Of a DNA stretch of 64,000 nucleotides, positions 1 through 9,058 are shown piece by piece. Position 1 is the first letter of the stretch; every line of letters begins with the position of its first letter. Position numbers and translations under genes: made by a program. The stretch is from positions 38,801 to 102,800 of the forward strand of contig JAOKCF010000007.1 in assembly GCA_028245195.1 (NCBI GenBank), given 5' to 3'. Origin of the DNA: Vicingaceae bacterium (GTDB taxonomy: Bacteria > Bacteroidota > Bacteroidia > Flavobacteriales_E > Vicingaceae). The notes beneath the pieces were generated by a model. The model saw only the letters and a program-made list of their open reading frames with translations, ran no database searches and was not told the origin of the DNA.

Positions 1-99
1 ATGAAATCTACAGGAGAAGCAATTCAATTCATAAAAGATCTAAAGGACCCATTCTTTAGAGAGATATATTCTGAAAGAAACTTGTATCTTAGCAAGTAG
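1..99 (+). CDS. 3' end of an unrecognised gene cut by the window edge
   Basis: An open frame runs from the first base to a TAG stop two bases before the DUF4834 gene. It encodes 32 residues ending in RNLYLSK. The ATG at base 1 could be an internal methionine, so the gene probably extends upstream. The short charged tail carries no motif I recognise. The two-base gap to the next gene suggests it is the preceding member of the same operon. Confidence 0.45.
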   Translation: MKSTGEAIQFIKDLKDPFFREIYSERNLYLSK

Positions 100-101
100 T
101 T

Positions 102-356
102 ATGATTTTTGAAGCCGGAATGGTCACTTTTTTAAGGACAATTTTAATTATTGCCTTGGTGTATTATGGGATTAAGTTTTTGTTCAAAATACTTATTCCA
201 ATTATTTTGAACCGCTTTATGAAGCGGCAACAAGATAAGTTTCAGCAAGCACAATCATATAACTCTACTCAGAAGAACACCTCAAAAGAAGAAAAGAGAC
301 ATTCTGAAAGTAAGGATACTTTGGGTGAGTACGTTGATTACGAAGATGTAGAATAA
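102..356 (+). CDS. DUF4834 family small membrane protein
   Basis: This is an 84-residue protein with one predicted membrane helix near residues 9-33, followed by a basic, Gln/Ser/Lys-rich tail ending in an acidic patch (DYEDVE). The layout (short N-terminus, single helix, polar tail) matches the DUF4834 family of Bacteroidota, whose function is unknown. In this phylum it commonly stands just before a YfhO gene, as it does here with a gap of about 10 bases, so the two are probably co-transcribed. A second in-frame ATG at residue 7 is possible, but the upstream ATG leaves only two bases after the preceding stop and fits a compact operon. Confidence 0.7.
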   Translation: MIFEAGMVTFLRTILIIALVYYGIKFLFKILIPIILNRFMKRQQDKFQQAQSYNSTQKNTSKEEKRHSESKDTLGEYVDYEDVE

Positions 357-366
357 TTAATTGAAT

Positions 367-3108
367 ATGAAAAAGATTGACTTTAAAAAGCACCTTCCTT
401 ATTTGGGTGGTGTGCTTGTTTTTTTTGTTCTAGCAGCAGTTTATTTTTACCCTGTTATTGAAGGTTATCGGATTAAACAATCGGATATTAAGTTGAGCAA
501 AGGAATGTCTCAAGAAATTCGAGATCATAGAAAAGTCTTTGATGAAGAGCCTTTGTGGTTAGGAAACATGTTTTCTGGTATGCCAACCTTTCAAGTTTCA
601 ACTGAATTTCCAGGCAATTTGTTGCAATATGCTAGTAAGGCAATAACTGGCGGCATTCCTCACCCAATAGGAATTGTTTTTGCTTACATGATTGGGTTCT
701 TTATTTTCTCACTGTCGCTTAGAATTAGCCCACTCATATCGATAGTAGGAGCCATCGCATATGGATTTTCCTCATACTTCATTATTATTTTAGAAGCCGG
801 ACATAATACAAAAGCATTGGCCATTGCTTATGTGCCGCCAATGCTAGCCGGACTGATCACAATGTACAGGGGGAAAGAATTATTAGGTTTTGTATTAACG
901 GCAATCTTTGTTGGGCTAGAATTATTCGCCAACCACTTTCAAATTACCTATTACTCAGCACTAATTATTTTAGGAATTGCAGTGGTGAATTTAATAGCAT
1001 ATTCTAAAGACAATAAAATAAGCTTATTTCTCAAGCGTTCTGCTCTATTATTTGTTGCTGCATTACTTGGTTTAGGAGCAAATGTTGGCAATTTACTTAC
1101 CACTTACGAATACTCAAAGTCTTCAACTCGAAGTAAATCTGAATTAACTATTCAACCAGATGGTACACCAAATGATGCAGTGAAAAGTACTGGGTTAGAT
1201 AAAGATTACATCACACAGTGGAGTTATGGACAAGAGGAGAGTTTGTCACTATTTTTATCTGACGTCAAAGGCGGAGGGTCTGGAGCTATCATTGGTTTAG
1301 AAGACGAAGTTCAGCGTTTAAGAAGAGAGAATCCTAGTTTTTTTACTTTTTTGGTGAACCAATACCAAAACAATCAACATTTTGTGAGTACCTATTGGGG
1401 AAATCAACCCTTCACTTCAGGACCAGTATATATTGGTATCATTGTTTTTGTATTAGCTATTCTTTCAATATTCTTCGTGAAGGATCGACTCATCTATGCG
1501 CTAGGTATTGTTACTGTATTGGCACTGTTACTTTCATGGGGAAAAAACTTTATGGGTTTTACAGAGTTTTTTATTGACTATGTCCCAGGCTACAATAAAT
1601 TCCGTGCAGTTGCTATGTTACTGGTAGTGCTAGAGTTCACTCTACCCGTATTTGCTGTCTTGTTTCTATCGGAATTATACAAAAATAGAGAAGGTATTCT
1701 GGAGCAAAAGAAGAAACTATTCATTATCTCATGTTCCGTTCTCACTGTGCTGTTGGTCTTATGGTTGACCCCTGATTCATTTTTAGATTTTATTAATGAA
1801 AAAGAGAATGCCATTTTTGCGCAGCAAATAAGTCAAAATTCTGCCCAAAAGAGTGCAATAGATATTGGAGTAAGTCAACTTGTGGATTACAGGGTTGAAG
1901 TTGTAAAGTCTGATATTCTTAGGTCTCTTCAGTTTATTCTAGGGTTGTTTTTATTAATCGGGTTGTACTTGTATAATAAGGTAAATCGTAACATTTTTAT
2001 AATATTGGTTGGGGTATTGGTGCTGGTCGACTTGTGGACTGTAGATAAAAGGTATTTTAATAATCAAGAAGTGGCAGGAGCAGGTAGAAATGCCAGTAAT
2101 AAATATGAAAAATACGAACTGCCTGAAAATAATTCATCACCTTATCAGGCTAGTACGGTAGATAATGCTATACTACAAAGAGAAATTTTTTTAAATCCTC
2201 AAATTTCTCAGAGAATCAATGAAAGAATTAGCACGGAAAAGCGAGAGAAAAGAAGATTAACAAGATTGGAATCAGAGAAAATACAGTTTACTACGTTGAT
2301 GCGAAATACTCATTATCGAGTATTAAATACTGCTTCAAGATTGGATGAAGATGCAGGTACAGCATACTTTCATAAAACCTTAGGAGGCTACCATGCTGCA
2401 AAAATGAAGAAATATCAGGAGTTGATTGATTTTCGATTGGGTCAAGAGCATTTTCAGTTACGTCAAGCATTTAGCCAAGGTGGAGCAGATTTAGTTAGAA
2501 GATATTTGCCTCAAATGTCTATAACTAATATGTTAAACGCTAAATACATTATTGGAGCGGTTAATACGCAACAAGTACGGCAGTTTACTTATTTAGAAAA
2601 TCAGTATGCCTTTGGAAATGTGTGGTTTGTCGATTCAGTTCGAGTGGTAGAATCAGCAAATGACGAAATGATGACCTTGTTGAGCATTAACCCTAGAAGA
2701 ACAGCCGTAATGCAATCTACTGAAGACGCTTCTGTTAAAAATATTTACAACTCAAACCCTTCTACTGATCGTATTTCTCTTGTGTCCTATTTGCCAAATG
2801 TAATGAAGTATATTTATCAAACTTCACAAGAACAATTTGCAGTGTTTTCTGAAGTTTTTTACAACGATGGATGGAAAGTGATTGTGAACGGAGAAGAAGT
2901 TAAATTCTTTAAAGTCAATTATATCTTAAGAGGAATGAAGGTGCCTGCGGGTTCAGGAGAAATTGAGTTTAGATTTGAACCGGGGTCGTACAAAACCGGA
3001 GAAATTATTAGTTTGATTAGCTCACTAATAATTGTTCTGGTATCTCTAGGTGCAATAGGGTATACTATAAAAAATAATAAGGTTAAAGAAGTTTCTGAAT
3101 CTGAATAG
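367..3108 (+). CDS. YfhO family polytopic membrane protein
   Basis: The protein has 913 residues from the ATG at 367; the ORF track starts two codons earlier at a TTG, which I consider less likely. It has a first membrane helix at about residues 11-30, a long series of further helices up to about residue 560, a large hydrophilic region, and a last helix near residues 880-905. This is the YfhO architecture. Members in Firmicutes take part in glycosylation of cell-surface polymers (for example LTA) and are GT-C-like integral membrane proteins; the acceptor here is unknown. The 3' end overlaps the convergent glycosyltransferase gene by 26 bases. It borders the nonulosonic-acid operon, which fits a role in the cell surface. 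Confidence 0.85.
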   Translation: MKKIDFKKHLPYLGGVLVFFVLAAVYFYPVIEGYRIKQSDIKLSKGMSQEIRDHRKVFDEEPLWLGNMFSGMPTFQVSTEFPGNLLQYASKAITGGIPHPIGIVFAYMIGFFIFSLSLRISPLISIVGAIAYGFSSYFIIILEAGHNTKALAIAYVPPMLAGLITMYRGKELLGFVLTAIFVGLELFANHFQITYYSALIILGIAVVNLIAYSKDNKISLFLKRSALLFVAALLGLGANVGNLLTTYEYSKSSTRSKSELTIQPDGTPNDAVKSTGLDKDYITQWSYGQEESLSLFLSDVKGGGSGAIIGLEDEVQRLRRENPSFFTFLVNQYQNNQHFVSTYWGNQPFTSGPVYIGIIVFVLAILSIFFVKDRLIYALGIVTVLALLLSWGKNFMGFTEFFIDYVPGYNKFRAVAMLLVVLEFTLPVFAVLFLSELYKNREGILEQKKKLFIISCSVLTVLLVLWLTPDSFLDFINEKENAIFAQQISQNSAQKSAIDIGVSQLVDYRVEVVKSDILRSLQFILGLFLLIGLYLYNKVNRNIFIILVGVLVLVDLWTVDKRYFNNQEVAGAGRNASNKYEKYELPENNSSPYQASTVDNAILQREIFLNPQISQRINERISTEKREKRRLTRLESEKIQFTTLMRNTHYRVLNTASRLDEDAGTAYFHKTLGGYHAAKMKKYQELIDFRLGQEHFQLRQAFSQGGADLVRRYLPQMSITNMLNAKYIIGAVNTQQVRQFTYLENQYAFGNVWFVDSVRVVESANDEMMTLLSINPRRTAVMQSTEDASVKNIYNSNPSTDRISLVSYLPNVMKYIYQTSQEQFAVFSEVFYNDGWKVIVNGEEVKFFKVNYILRGMKVPAGSGEIEFRFEPGSYKTGEIISLISSLIIVLVSLGAIGYTIKNNKVKEVSESE

Positions 3109-4357
3109 CTTGATGCTTCCTAGAAAAGGATTCAATTTTAGTCTTGTCAGGATTTATTTCTGACGGGTCAGAATGAATCAGCTTCGTAAGACTAGCCGTT
3201 AATTGTTCAATCTCATTTCTGGTGAAACAAATTCCTGCCTTACAGTCTTCAATAATCTCTCTTGCATCACTTTCCTCTGGGACAATTCCGATAATAGGTT
3301 TATAGGATGCTAAATATTCAAAAAGCTTCCCAGTAAGAATTCCCTTGGCATTAGACACTTTTGGAATCACTAGTAAAAGAGCGTCTGCCGAACGTTGATA
3401 CCTAACAATTTGGTCATGAGGCACCGTTGGAATTACTTCTACTTCAATATCCAATTCTTTTATTTTTGAAATAATAGTGGATGCAATAGACCCAACGAAT
3501 TGCACCTTTATTCTTTTGGTTGTTTTTACTTTTTTTAGGGCATTGAAAAATACTTCAGGCTCGTATTGATTAGACATAGTGCCTGTATAAGCAATAACAA
3601 AATAATTATCCTGTTTTGACAAATCAAGTGGTTGGCTAAAATCATCGGGATCAAAACCGTTGGGTATTAATTTAATTTTATCTAGAATCTTTTGATCTGA
3701 TTTGCTTGAAAAAATCTCTGACAAGCCTTTACTTACTGTCAATATCTTATCAGAACGTTCAATAACGTTCTTTTCTAAATTTTTATCTTTGCTCTTGGAC
3801 CATTTCGAATGACCCAAAAGGTGATAATAGTAGATGTCCGTCCAAGGGTCACGTAAATCTGCAATCCAGTTGGTGTTCAACCTCTCTTTTAATTTCAGAC
3901 CAATAAGCTGTGTTGAATGAGGTGGACTTGTGGTTATAACAGTTTGTATATTGTACTTGGTAAGAATTTCCTCCGCCTTTTTGTATGCGTATTTATTCCA
4001 CCCTTTTCTGGGATCGGGAATAAATAAATTGCTTCGCAAAGAGTTCACTGTTTTTTGGACGATACTCTCATTGTTTACATTAGAGAACCCCGCTGATGGT
4101 ACATTCTTTTTTCCTACAACTTTAGAGTAGTAATTGATTATTTCGAAGCTATCGGTTTGATGAATATGGAGTTTAGGATGAACATCTTTGAGCAGTGAAT
4201 GGTCAATTGTGGTGTAACTTGCTTTTTCAGGATCTACCGTTAAGATATGAACCTCTGTTCCCTGTAACGCCAAGTATTTTGACAACTTTAGCCAACGTTG
4301 AACACCCGCACCACCACTAGGAGGCCAATAATAAGTTATCAGGAGTAGTTTCTTCAA
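3083..4357 (-). CDS. GT-B fold glycosyltransferase (GT4-like)
   Basis: This 424-residue protein has the N-terminal PPSGGAGVQRW acceptor-loop motif (residues about 12-22) typical of bacterial GT4-like enzymes. A C-terminal donor-binding half contains TGKLFEYLASYKPIIG, including the conserved Glu of the EX7E type region. It should transfer a sugar from a nucleotide donor to a lipid-linked or surface glycan in the cytoplasm. It is the last gene of the minus-strand operon that starts with neuA, 11 bases after the aminotransferase gene. Donor and acceptor cannot be told from the sequence. Its 3' end overlaps the end of the YfhO gene by 26 bases in convergent orientation. Confidence 0.85.
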   Translation of the reverse strand: MKKLLLITYYWPPSGGAGVQRWLKLSKYLALQGTEVHILTVDPEKASYTTIDHSLLKDVHPKLHIHQTDSFEIINYYSKVVGKKNVPSAGFSNVNNESIVQKTVNSLRSNLFIPDPRKGWNKYAYKKAEEILTKYNIQTVITTSPPHSTQLIGLKLKERLNTNWIADLRDPWTDIYYYHLLGHSKWSKSKDKNLEKNVIERSDKILTVSKGLSEIFSSKSDQKILDKIKLIPNGFDPDDFSQPLDLSKQDNYFVIAYTGTMSNQYEPEVFFNALKKVKTTKRIKVQFVGSIASTIISKIKELDIEVEVIPTVPHDQIVRYQRSADALLLVIPKVSNAKGILTGKLFEYLASYKPIIGIVPEESDAREIIEDCKAGICFTRNEIEQLTASLTKLIHSDPSEINPDKTKIESFSRKHQAIQIQKLL

Positions 4358-4368
4358 AATGGAGTTAA

Positions 4369-5772
4369 CTAAATTTCTGCTAATATACTTGCAACTCTTT
4401 TGTAGTCCACCTCTTTTACAGTAGGTAGATTAAGACCTATTTTAGATATTTTCAATGCATTTTTATTTGAAAAAGTATACTTTGAGTACACTGGCATTTC
4501 AGATAAACAGTAAAAGAAAGGTCTAACGTCTATGTTGTTAGCAATTAGTTTTTCCATTACCTCTTTCCTTTTTTCAGAAGTACAGCTCATGAGCCAAACA
4601 ACTTTTCTATTTTGTCTATATGTTTTTTGCCATTTAAATAAGTTAAGATGATCTAAATGCTTGATATAGTCTCTTTCAATTTGATCGTTGCGGTCCAAAA
4701 TCCATTCAATTTTTTCCAATTGAGCGCATCCAATAGCTGCTTGCAGATTTGTCATTCGGTAGTTGAAGCCAATATCATCGTGCCAATACCGCTTTTCTTT
4801 ACTCATTCCATGATCACGCAATTTTCTCATTTTGGTGTCTAATTCTTCAGAGTTTGTCACGCACATCCCACCTTCACCCGTTGTAATTATTTTATTGGCG
4901 AAAAATGAAAAGGTTGAAATGTCTCCAAAACTTCCAACTCGTTGACCTTTAAATTCTGCCCCGTGTGCCTCGGCACAATCTTCAATAACCTTTAATTTAT
5001 TGTCATTGGCCAACTTCATAATCTTATCTATTTCACAGGCTTGTCCGTAAACATGAACTGGAATGATAGCTTTTGTTTTAGGTGTTATTGCTTTTTCGAT
5101 TTCTTCCGGCAAAATGGTCCAGGTAATCGGATCTACATCCACGATAACCGGTGTAGCATTTGCATAAAGTACTGCATTTATTGTCGCAGCAAATGTCAAA
5201 TCTGGAACAATCACCTCGTCTCCAGGGCCAATTCCTAAAGCAACTAGCGCTAAATGTATAGCTACAGTTCCGTTGGAGGTGGCAACACCATGCTTAACGT
5301 TGCAAAAAGTTGAGAACTCATCTTCAAATCGATCGATGTATTTTCCTCTACTTGAAATCCAGGTCGATGAAAAGGCATCTAATAAATACTCTAATTCTTT
5401 GTTTTCTAAAGTTGGTTCTGCTACAGGAGTGAATTTGGTTTTGTGTTTGTATTCGAAGAAGTCTATCAATTCTCCCTTGTCATTGACGATGGGCACGATG
5501 TTAATCTTGATATTCGTTTTCTTCAATAACGAATCAAAATTTTCTCCTTTAAGTGCTGATACAAAGTTTCCTAAATCTGATTGCTGTATTTGGTCTTCAA
5601 GACTTTTACCATCTAAAAGCAACCTTCTGAAATCTCCGTCAGTTACAATTCCAACAAGTTTGTTATTATTGTCCTCAATAAAAGCGGTACCGTAAGGCAC
5701 TTCATTTATAGCTTCCAAAAGAACCCTAAGGTTCGAGCCAACTTTACAGGTTGATTTATTCATTATGGTCAT
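4369..5772 (-). CDS. CBS-domain/DegT-DnrJ-EryC1-StrS aminotransferase fusion
   Basis: The 467-residue protein has two parts. Residues about 1-115 form a CBS pair with the signature GIVTDGDFRRLLLDGKSL, very like the CBS module in front of PtmE-type nucleotidyltransferases. Residues about 120-467 are a PLP-dependent sugar aminotransferase: SNGTVAIHLAL for phosphate binding, EDCAEAHG with the pyridine-N Asp near 265, and FFANKIITTGEGG with the Schiff-base Lys near 294. The best functional guess is C4 amination of a nucleotide keto-sugar (LegC/PseC/perosamine-synthetase type) for the nonulosonate made by this operon. The start overlaps the previous gene by 17 bases; a second ATG three codons later gives an overlap of 8. 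The fusion is unusual because CBS modules of this pathway usually sit on the guanylyltransferase. Confidence 0.85.
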   Translation of the reverse strand: MTIMNKSTCKVGSNLRVLLEAINEVPYGTAFIEDNNNKLVGIVTDGDFRRLLLDGKSLEDQIQQSDLGNFVSALKGENFDSLLKKTNIKINIVPIVNDKGELIDFFEYKHKTKFTPVAEPTLENKELEYLLDAFSSTWISSRGKYIDRFEDEFSTFCNVKHGVATSNGTVAIHLALVALGIGPGDEVIVPDLTFAATINAVLYANATPVIVDVDPITWTILPEEIEKAITPKTKAIIPVHVYGQACEIDKIMKLANDNKLKVIEDCAEAHGAEFKGQRVGSFGDISTFSFFANKIITTGEGGMCVTNSEELDTKMRKLRDHGMSKEKRYWHDDIGFNYRMTNLQAAIGCAQLEKIEWILDRNDQIERDYIKHLDHLNLFKWQKTYRQNRKVVWLMSCTSEKRKEVMEKLIANNIDVRPFFYCLSEMPVYSKYTFSNKNALKISKIGLNLPTVKEVDYKRVASILAEI

Positions 5773-6619
5773 TTAATTTTTCTAGAATTCGATGAGTGTT
5801 TTTTATATCGTCCATGCCTGAATATACTTCAACGGTTACCACTTTGTCGGATTTCCAATTTTTCTCCAAAACACAATACATTACAGACCCTTCTGTTAAG
5901 CCTTGATTTGAGTCGCTTTTTCCGTCGTTATCGCTGATGTGAAAATAGTCGGTCAGGTTATATAATTTTTCGAATTCTTCTTCAAAGTTAAGCGAAAGAC
6001 TGTTACAACTTACTTTCAAATGAGCTGCATCGAGTAAAATACTGAGTCCATCTGGTTTTTTAAACTGATTTACATTTTTGCTAGATGTAAAAAAGAAGGG
6101 ATCAACTCGATCAAACGATTCATAGTTCGCGTGTGATAGCACATTATTCTCGATATACAATTGAATTCGATTGTTGTTATATGTAGCTATAGAACTTAAG
6201 TTATTTTCAAATTGTTCAACAGCGGCTTGTAAATCAAAAAGTTGACCCTTATCAATTTTCTTTCCAATCTGATGTAATGGAATGTTAATCAAAAAACCTG
6301 CATGAAAAGCGTATTTGTTAGCATTTAGCGCTTCCGACCAGTCAATCGCCTTTTTTACGTGCTCCAAGCTATACTTCGAAATCTCTGGATCTAAGGAGGC
6401 TAAATTGAGTACAAAAGAATTGCCCGGAGTAGGAAAGTAGTTGTGCAGTAAAAAATTAATGGCATAATCTTTCTTTAACTGTATGAGCTTATCGAGTGCT
6501 TTTTCATCGTAACGAGTTCCACCGGAGAGTTCAATGTTTGTAAAACCTTCATTAACCAAGGCTTTAACAGCGTCTTCAATATTAGTTGCTCTAACACAAG
6601 AACTAGAGATATAAATCAT
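5756..6619 (-). CDS. TIM-barrel sugar phosphate isomerase/epimerase-like protein
   Basis: This 287-residue protein has the xylose-isomerase-like/AP-endonuclease-2 TIM barrel layout: YISSSCVRA at strand 1, NIELSGGTRYD at strand 2, YAFHAGFL, LYIENNVLS with a metal-ligand Glu, LLDAAHLK with Asp and His, YFHISDNDG and VTVEVYSG with a final Glu. These are the usual divalent-metal ligands of the family. The substrate is unknown. It lies between neuD and the aminotransferase with overlaps on both sides (4 and 17 bases), so it is almost certainly translated with them. No NeuC/LegG-type hydrolysing 2-epimerase is present in the operon, so this enzyme may supply an isomerisation step; that is inference. 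Confidence 0.75.
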   Translation of the reverse strand: MIYISSSCVRATNIEDAVKALVNEGFTNIELSGGTRYDEKALDKLIQLKKDYAINFLLHNYFPTPGNSFVLNLASLDPEISKYSLEHVKKAIDWSEALNANKYAFHAGFLINIPLHQIGKKIDKGQLFDLQAAVEQFENNLSSIATYNNNRIQLYIENNVLSHANYESFDRVDPFFFTSSKNVNQFKKPDGLSILLDAAHLKVSCNSLSLNFEEEFEKLYNLTDYFHISDNDGKSDSNQGLTEGSVMYCVLEKNWKSDKVVTVEVYSGMDDIKNTHRILEKLNDHNE

Positions 6620-7221
6620 GGTCGAATCAATTTAGCAGGGGCACCTAAATACGTTCCTGGACTTAAAATGTCTTTCGTTACTACTGCTCCAGCTCCAATA
6701 ACTACATGGTCACAAATAGAAACATTGGGCAATACTACTGCACCAGCTCCAATGAAACAATTATCTCCAATCTTGGACCTACCACAAATGGATACGTTTA
6801 CTGTAATGATGTTATAGTCTCCAATAATAGATTCATGCTCTATCATAGTTCCAGAATAAATAACGTTGTGGCTTCCGATTTTTGCAGTTGGAGTAATATA
6901 ACAATTGGAAGAAATCTGATTAGCGATTCCCAATAAAGTACTTTCAATATTTGCTTTAGGGTGAATCAGATTATCTGATACTATTCTATGTGAATAAAGA
7001 CTGGAGTACTTCAATTTCCCTTCCACATCTCCTTTACTAATGATAACCGCATAGTCATTTGGAAGTTCTGTAAGAGGTGCTACGGGGTAACCTAAAATTT
7101 GCTCTCCTTTTGAGCGTATTACCTCATCGTAAATGCCCACTATTTTGATGCCTCGTAATTCAAGGATATTAGTTAGGGTTCTTGTGTGGCCACCTGCACC
7201 TACAATTACTATTGAACTCAT
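6616..7221 (-). CDS. neuD: NeuD/PglD-type sugar O/N-acetyltransferase, left-handed beta helix
   Basis: The 201-residue protein starts with a Rossmann-like PglD N-domain (SSIVIVGAGGHTRTL) and continues from about residue 90 with hexapeptide repeats, for example IGSHNVIYSGTMIEHESIIG and IGDNCFIGAGAVVLPNVSIC. It ends with the GTYLGAPAKLIRP cap. Catalytic His is probably in the IEHES segment. Family members acetylate amino-sugars or nonulosonic acids using acetyl-CoA. The gene overlaps neuB and the isomerase by 4 bases at each end. In sialic-acid loci the equivalent is NeuD; in legionaminic loci it is LegH. The sequence alone does not separate the two. Confidence 0.85.
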   Translation of the reverse strand: MSSIVIVGAGGHTRTLTNILELRGIKIVGIYDEVIRSKGEQILGYPVAPLTELPNDYAVIISKGDVEGKLKYSSLYSHRIVSDNLIHPKANIESTLLGIANQISSNCYITPTAKIGSHNVIYSGTMIEHESIIGDYNIITVNVSICGRSKIGDNCFIGAGAVVLPNVSICDHVVIGAGAVVTKDILSPGTYLGAPAKLIRP

Positions 7222-8264
7222 ATGGCTATAATTTCATTTATGTGAAACGCTCTTTTTGCACTTTTACCAAAAACAGATGTATAATTAATTGGAGATATTC
7301 CTTCGCCACCAGTGCGTTTTGCTATAACGTTCTCATCAGAAAATAATTCACCTTCTTGAATTGCAGTTTTAGCAACTAAATTTTTCTGGAGTGATCTTCT
7401 TGTTTTTAATTCTGATGCGGTAGGAACTTTTTCAAAACTCCCTAAAAACTTTTCAATTCTCCTAACCTCCATTACTAACTCTTTCAATTCTTCACGATCT
7501 AAAGAAGCCAAGTGATCAGGACCTTCGTCTGCTTTGTTAATGGTAAAGTGCTTTTCAATCACACAAACTCCCATTGGTAATGCATATGGAGCAGCTCCAA
7601 TTCCGATAGAATGGTCTGAATAACCGGTAAGGATGTTAAAGTTCTCTTGGAAGGTTCGAATCACATTGAGGTTTGCTTCGTCATCTTGTATAGGATAATT
7701 TGCGGTGCATTGCATTAAAACAACATCTTTATTGTAAGCATGTATTTCTTTTAAAGCTGAACGAATCTCTTCTAAATAAGACATGCCAGTTGATAAAAAG
7801 ATCGGTTTTTTTGTTTGTGCTATTTTTTTTAAAAAGGGCAAGTTTGTGGTGTCTGTTGATGCAACCTTGTAAGCTACAACACCTATTTCTTCTAATTCTT
7901 TTAGACTTGTTTCATCAAATGGGGTAATCAGAAAAATGATTTTTTTTGCTTCGCAATACTCTTTTAGTTCTATATATTGATCTTTTTGCAACTCTAACTT
8001 TTTGAGCATATCAGATTGAGACTCTGCTTTATCTGTTGTTTTTGTTTGGTAGGGAGCTTTTTTTACATTTTGAATAATGAGCTCACTTGTTCTAAACGCT
8101 TGAAATTTTACGGCATCAACACCCGCATCTACAGCAATATCGACCAACTTTCTTGCGTGGTCCATGTTGCCCCCATGATTTACGCCGGCTTCTGCAATGA
8201 TGAATGTTTTGCCACTTCGTTGTAAAACATTATTTCCTATTTTAATGGTCTTGCTAAAATCCAT
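7218..8264 (-). CDS. neuB: Nonulosonic acid synthase (NeuB/LegI type)
   Basis: This 348-residue enzyme should condense phosphoenolpyruvate with a six-carbon aminosugar to a nine-carbon nonulosonic acid. The NeuB TIM barrel shows IIAEAGVNHGGNMDHA near the N-terminus, DAVKFQAF, CTANYPIQDDEANL, GYSDHSIGI and VIEKHFTINKADEGPDHLAS. A SAF/antifreeze-like domain covers about residues 285-348 (RRSLQKNLVAKTAIQEGE). The wording EGPDHLASLDREEL is closer to the LegI branch than to classical bacterial NeuB, so legionaminic-like acid is a fair guess. The gene lies three bases after neuA and overlaps neuD. Confidence 0.92.
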   Translation of the reverse strand: MDFSKTIKIGNNVLQRSGKTFIIAEAGVNHGGNMDHARKLVDIAVDAGVDAVKFQAFRTSELIIQNVKKAPYQTKTTDKAESQSDMLKKLELQKDQYIELKEYCEAKKIIFLITPFDETSLKELEEIGVVAYKVASTDTTNLPFLKKIAQTKKPIFLSTGMSYLEEIRSALKEIHAYNKDVVLMQCTANYPIQDDEANLNVIRTFQENFNILTGYSDHSIGIGAAPYALPMGVCVIEKHFTINKADEGPDHLASLDREELKELVMEVRRIEKFLGSFEKVPTASELKTRRSLQKNLVAKTAIQEGELFSDENVIAKRTGGEGISPINYTSVFGKSAKRAFHINEIIAI

Positions 8265-8267
8265 ATG

Positions 8268-8963
8268 TTAAATTGTAGAAGGTATAAATTCTTTACTTTC
8301 AATTAAATGTTTCATTTGGATTTCTCCAAACTCCCAATCTAAAGGTTCGTCCATTTCAAGTGCAGTATACTCTGGCATGACATGAAAGCCAAACTTTCCT
8401 GAAATTCGACTACTGTTCTTCACTATATTTTCTACCGAATTAATGTAGAACGCACCATTTTCCAGATAATAATTGTCAAAATCTTGTCTTCGTTGCCTTT
8501 TATTTAATTCAAAAGTTAATGGCTTTTTCTCTTCAGACCAGACTAATCTTTTGAAAGGAACTACGGCTAAAACAGAGTCGATTTCCTCCGATTCGTGTAA
8601 TGCAATTCCTTCTTCAAAATCTTTTCGTTTAGTAAAAGGGGAAGTTGCTTGGACGAGAATAAATCGGTCGTTTTTATCTAATTTTTGGTGTTCTATGTAT
8701 TCTAGCATAACAGACTCTGTAGAGGAACCATCTTTTGCATTTTCAGCGCTTCTCTTATAAACTTTAACTTTGTCGGAAATAGCCGATACTCGTGCAATCT
8801 CGTCACTGTCAGTAGCTATAATTATTTCGTCGATAGCATCAATTCCAATTAATTCAATGATATTCCAATGAACTAAAGGCTTGCCAAAAAAGGGTTTAAT
8901 ATTTTTACCTTTTATCGATTTACTGCCACCCCTAGCGGGTATAAAAGCGATCGTTTTTCTCAT
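8268..8963 (-). CDS. neuA: CMP-nonulosonic acid cytidylyltransferase
   Basis: This 231-residue protein activates the NeuB product with CTP to the CMP-sugar. The N-terminal IPARGGSKSIKGKNIK is the conserved NeuA nucleotide-binding motif. IATDSDEIA and LVQATSPF are further family motifs, and the C-terminal part DNYYLENGAFYI closes the active site. The length equals that of single-domain NeuA/LegF enzymes; there is no esterase extension. It is the first gene of the minus-strand operon, with a TAnnTTTG element just upstream, and is divergent from the GT-B gene. Confidence 0.92.
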   Translation of the reverse strand: MRKTIAFIPARGGSKSIKGKNIKPFFGKPLVHWNIIELIGIDAIDEIIIATDSDEIARVSAISDKVKVYKRSAENAKDGSSTESVMLEYIEHQKLDKNDRFILVQATSPFTKRKDFEEGIALHESEEIDSVLAVVPFKRLVWSEEKKPLTFELNKRQRRQDFDNYYLENGAFYINSVENIVKNSSRISGKFGFHVMPEYTALEMDEPLDWEFGEIQMKHLIESKEFIPSTI

Positions 8964-8979
8964 AAAATCTATTATTATT

Positions 8980-8987
8980 CAAAGATA
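8980..8987 (-). promoter_or_regulatory. Putative -7 element of the neuA operon promoter
   Basis: Read on the minus strand the bases are TATCTTTG, a perfect match to the Bacteroidota -7 consensus TAnnTTTG, 17 bases before the neuA ATG. I do not see a good -33 TTTG at the expected distance, so only half of the promoter is supported. Confidence 0.45.
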
Positions 8988-9058
8988 TGTTTTTACATGA
9001 GTTTAATAAGTTATAAGTATAAAAAGAGAAGTAATTTTATAGTTAAATATCAATTCTT

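Noticed and set aside
5273-5695. 140-residue plus-strand ORF
   Set aside because: It is the antisense of the CBS/aminotransferase gene, whose motifs are clear; composition is Ser/Leu-rich as in shadow frames.
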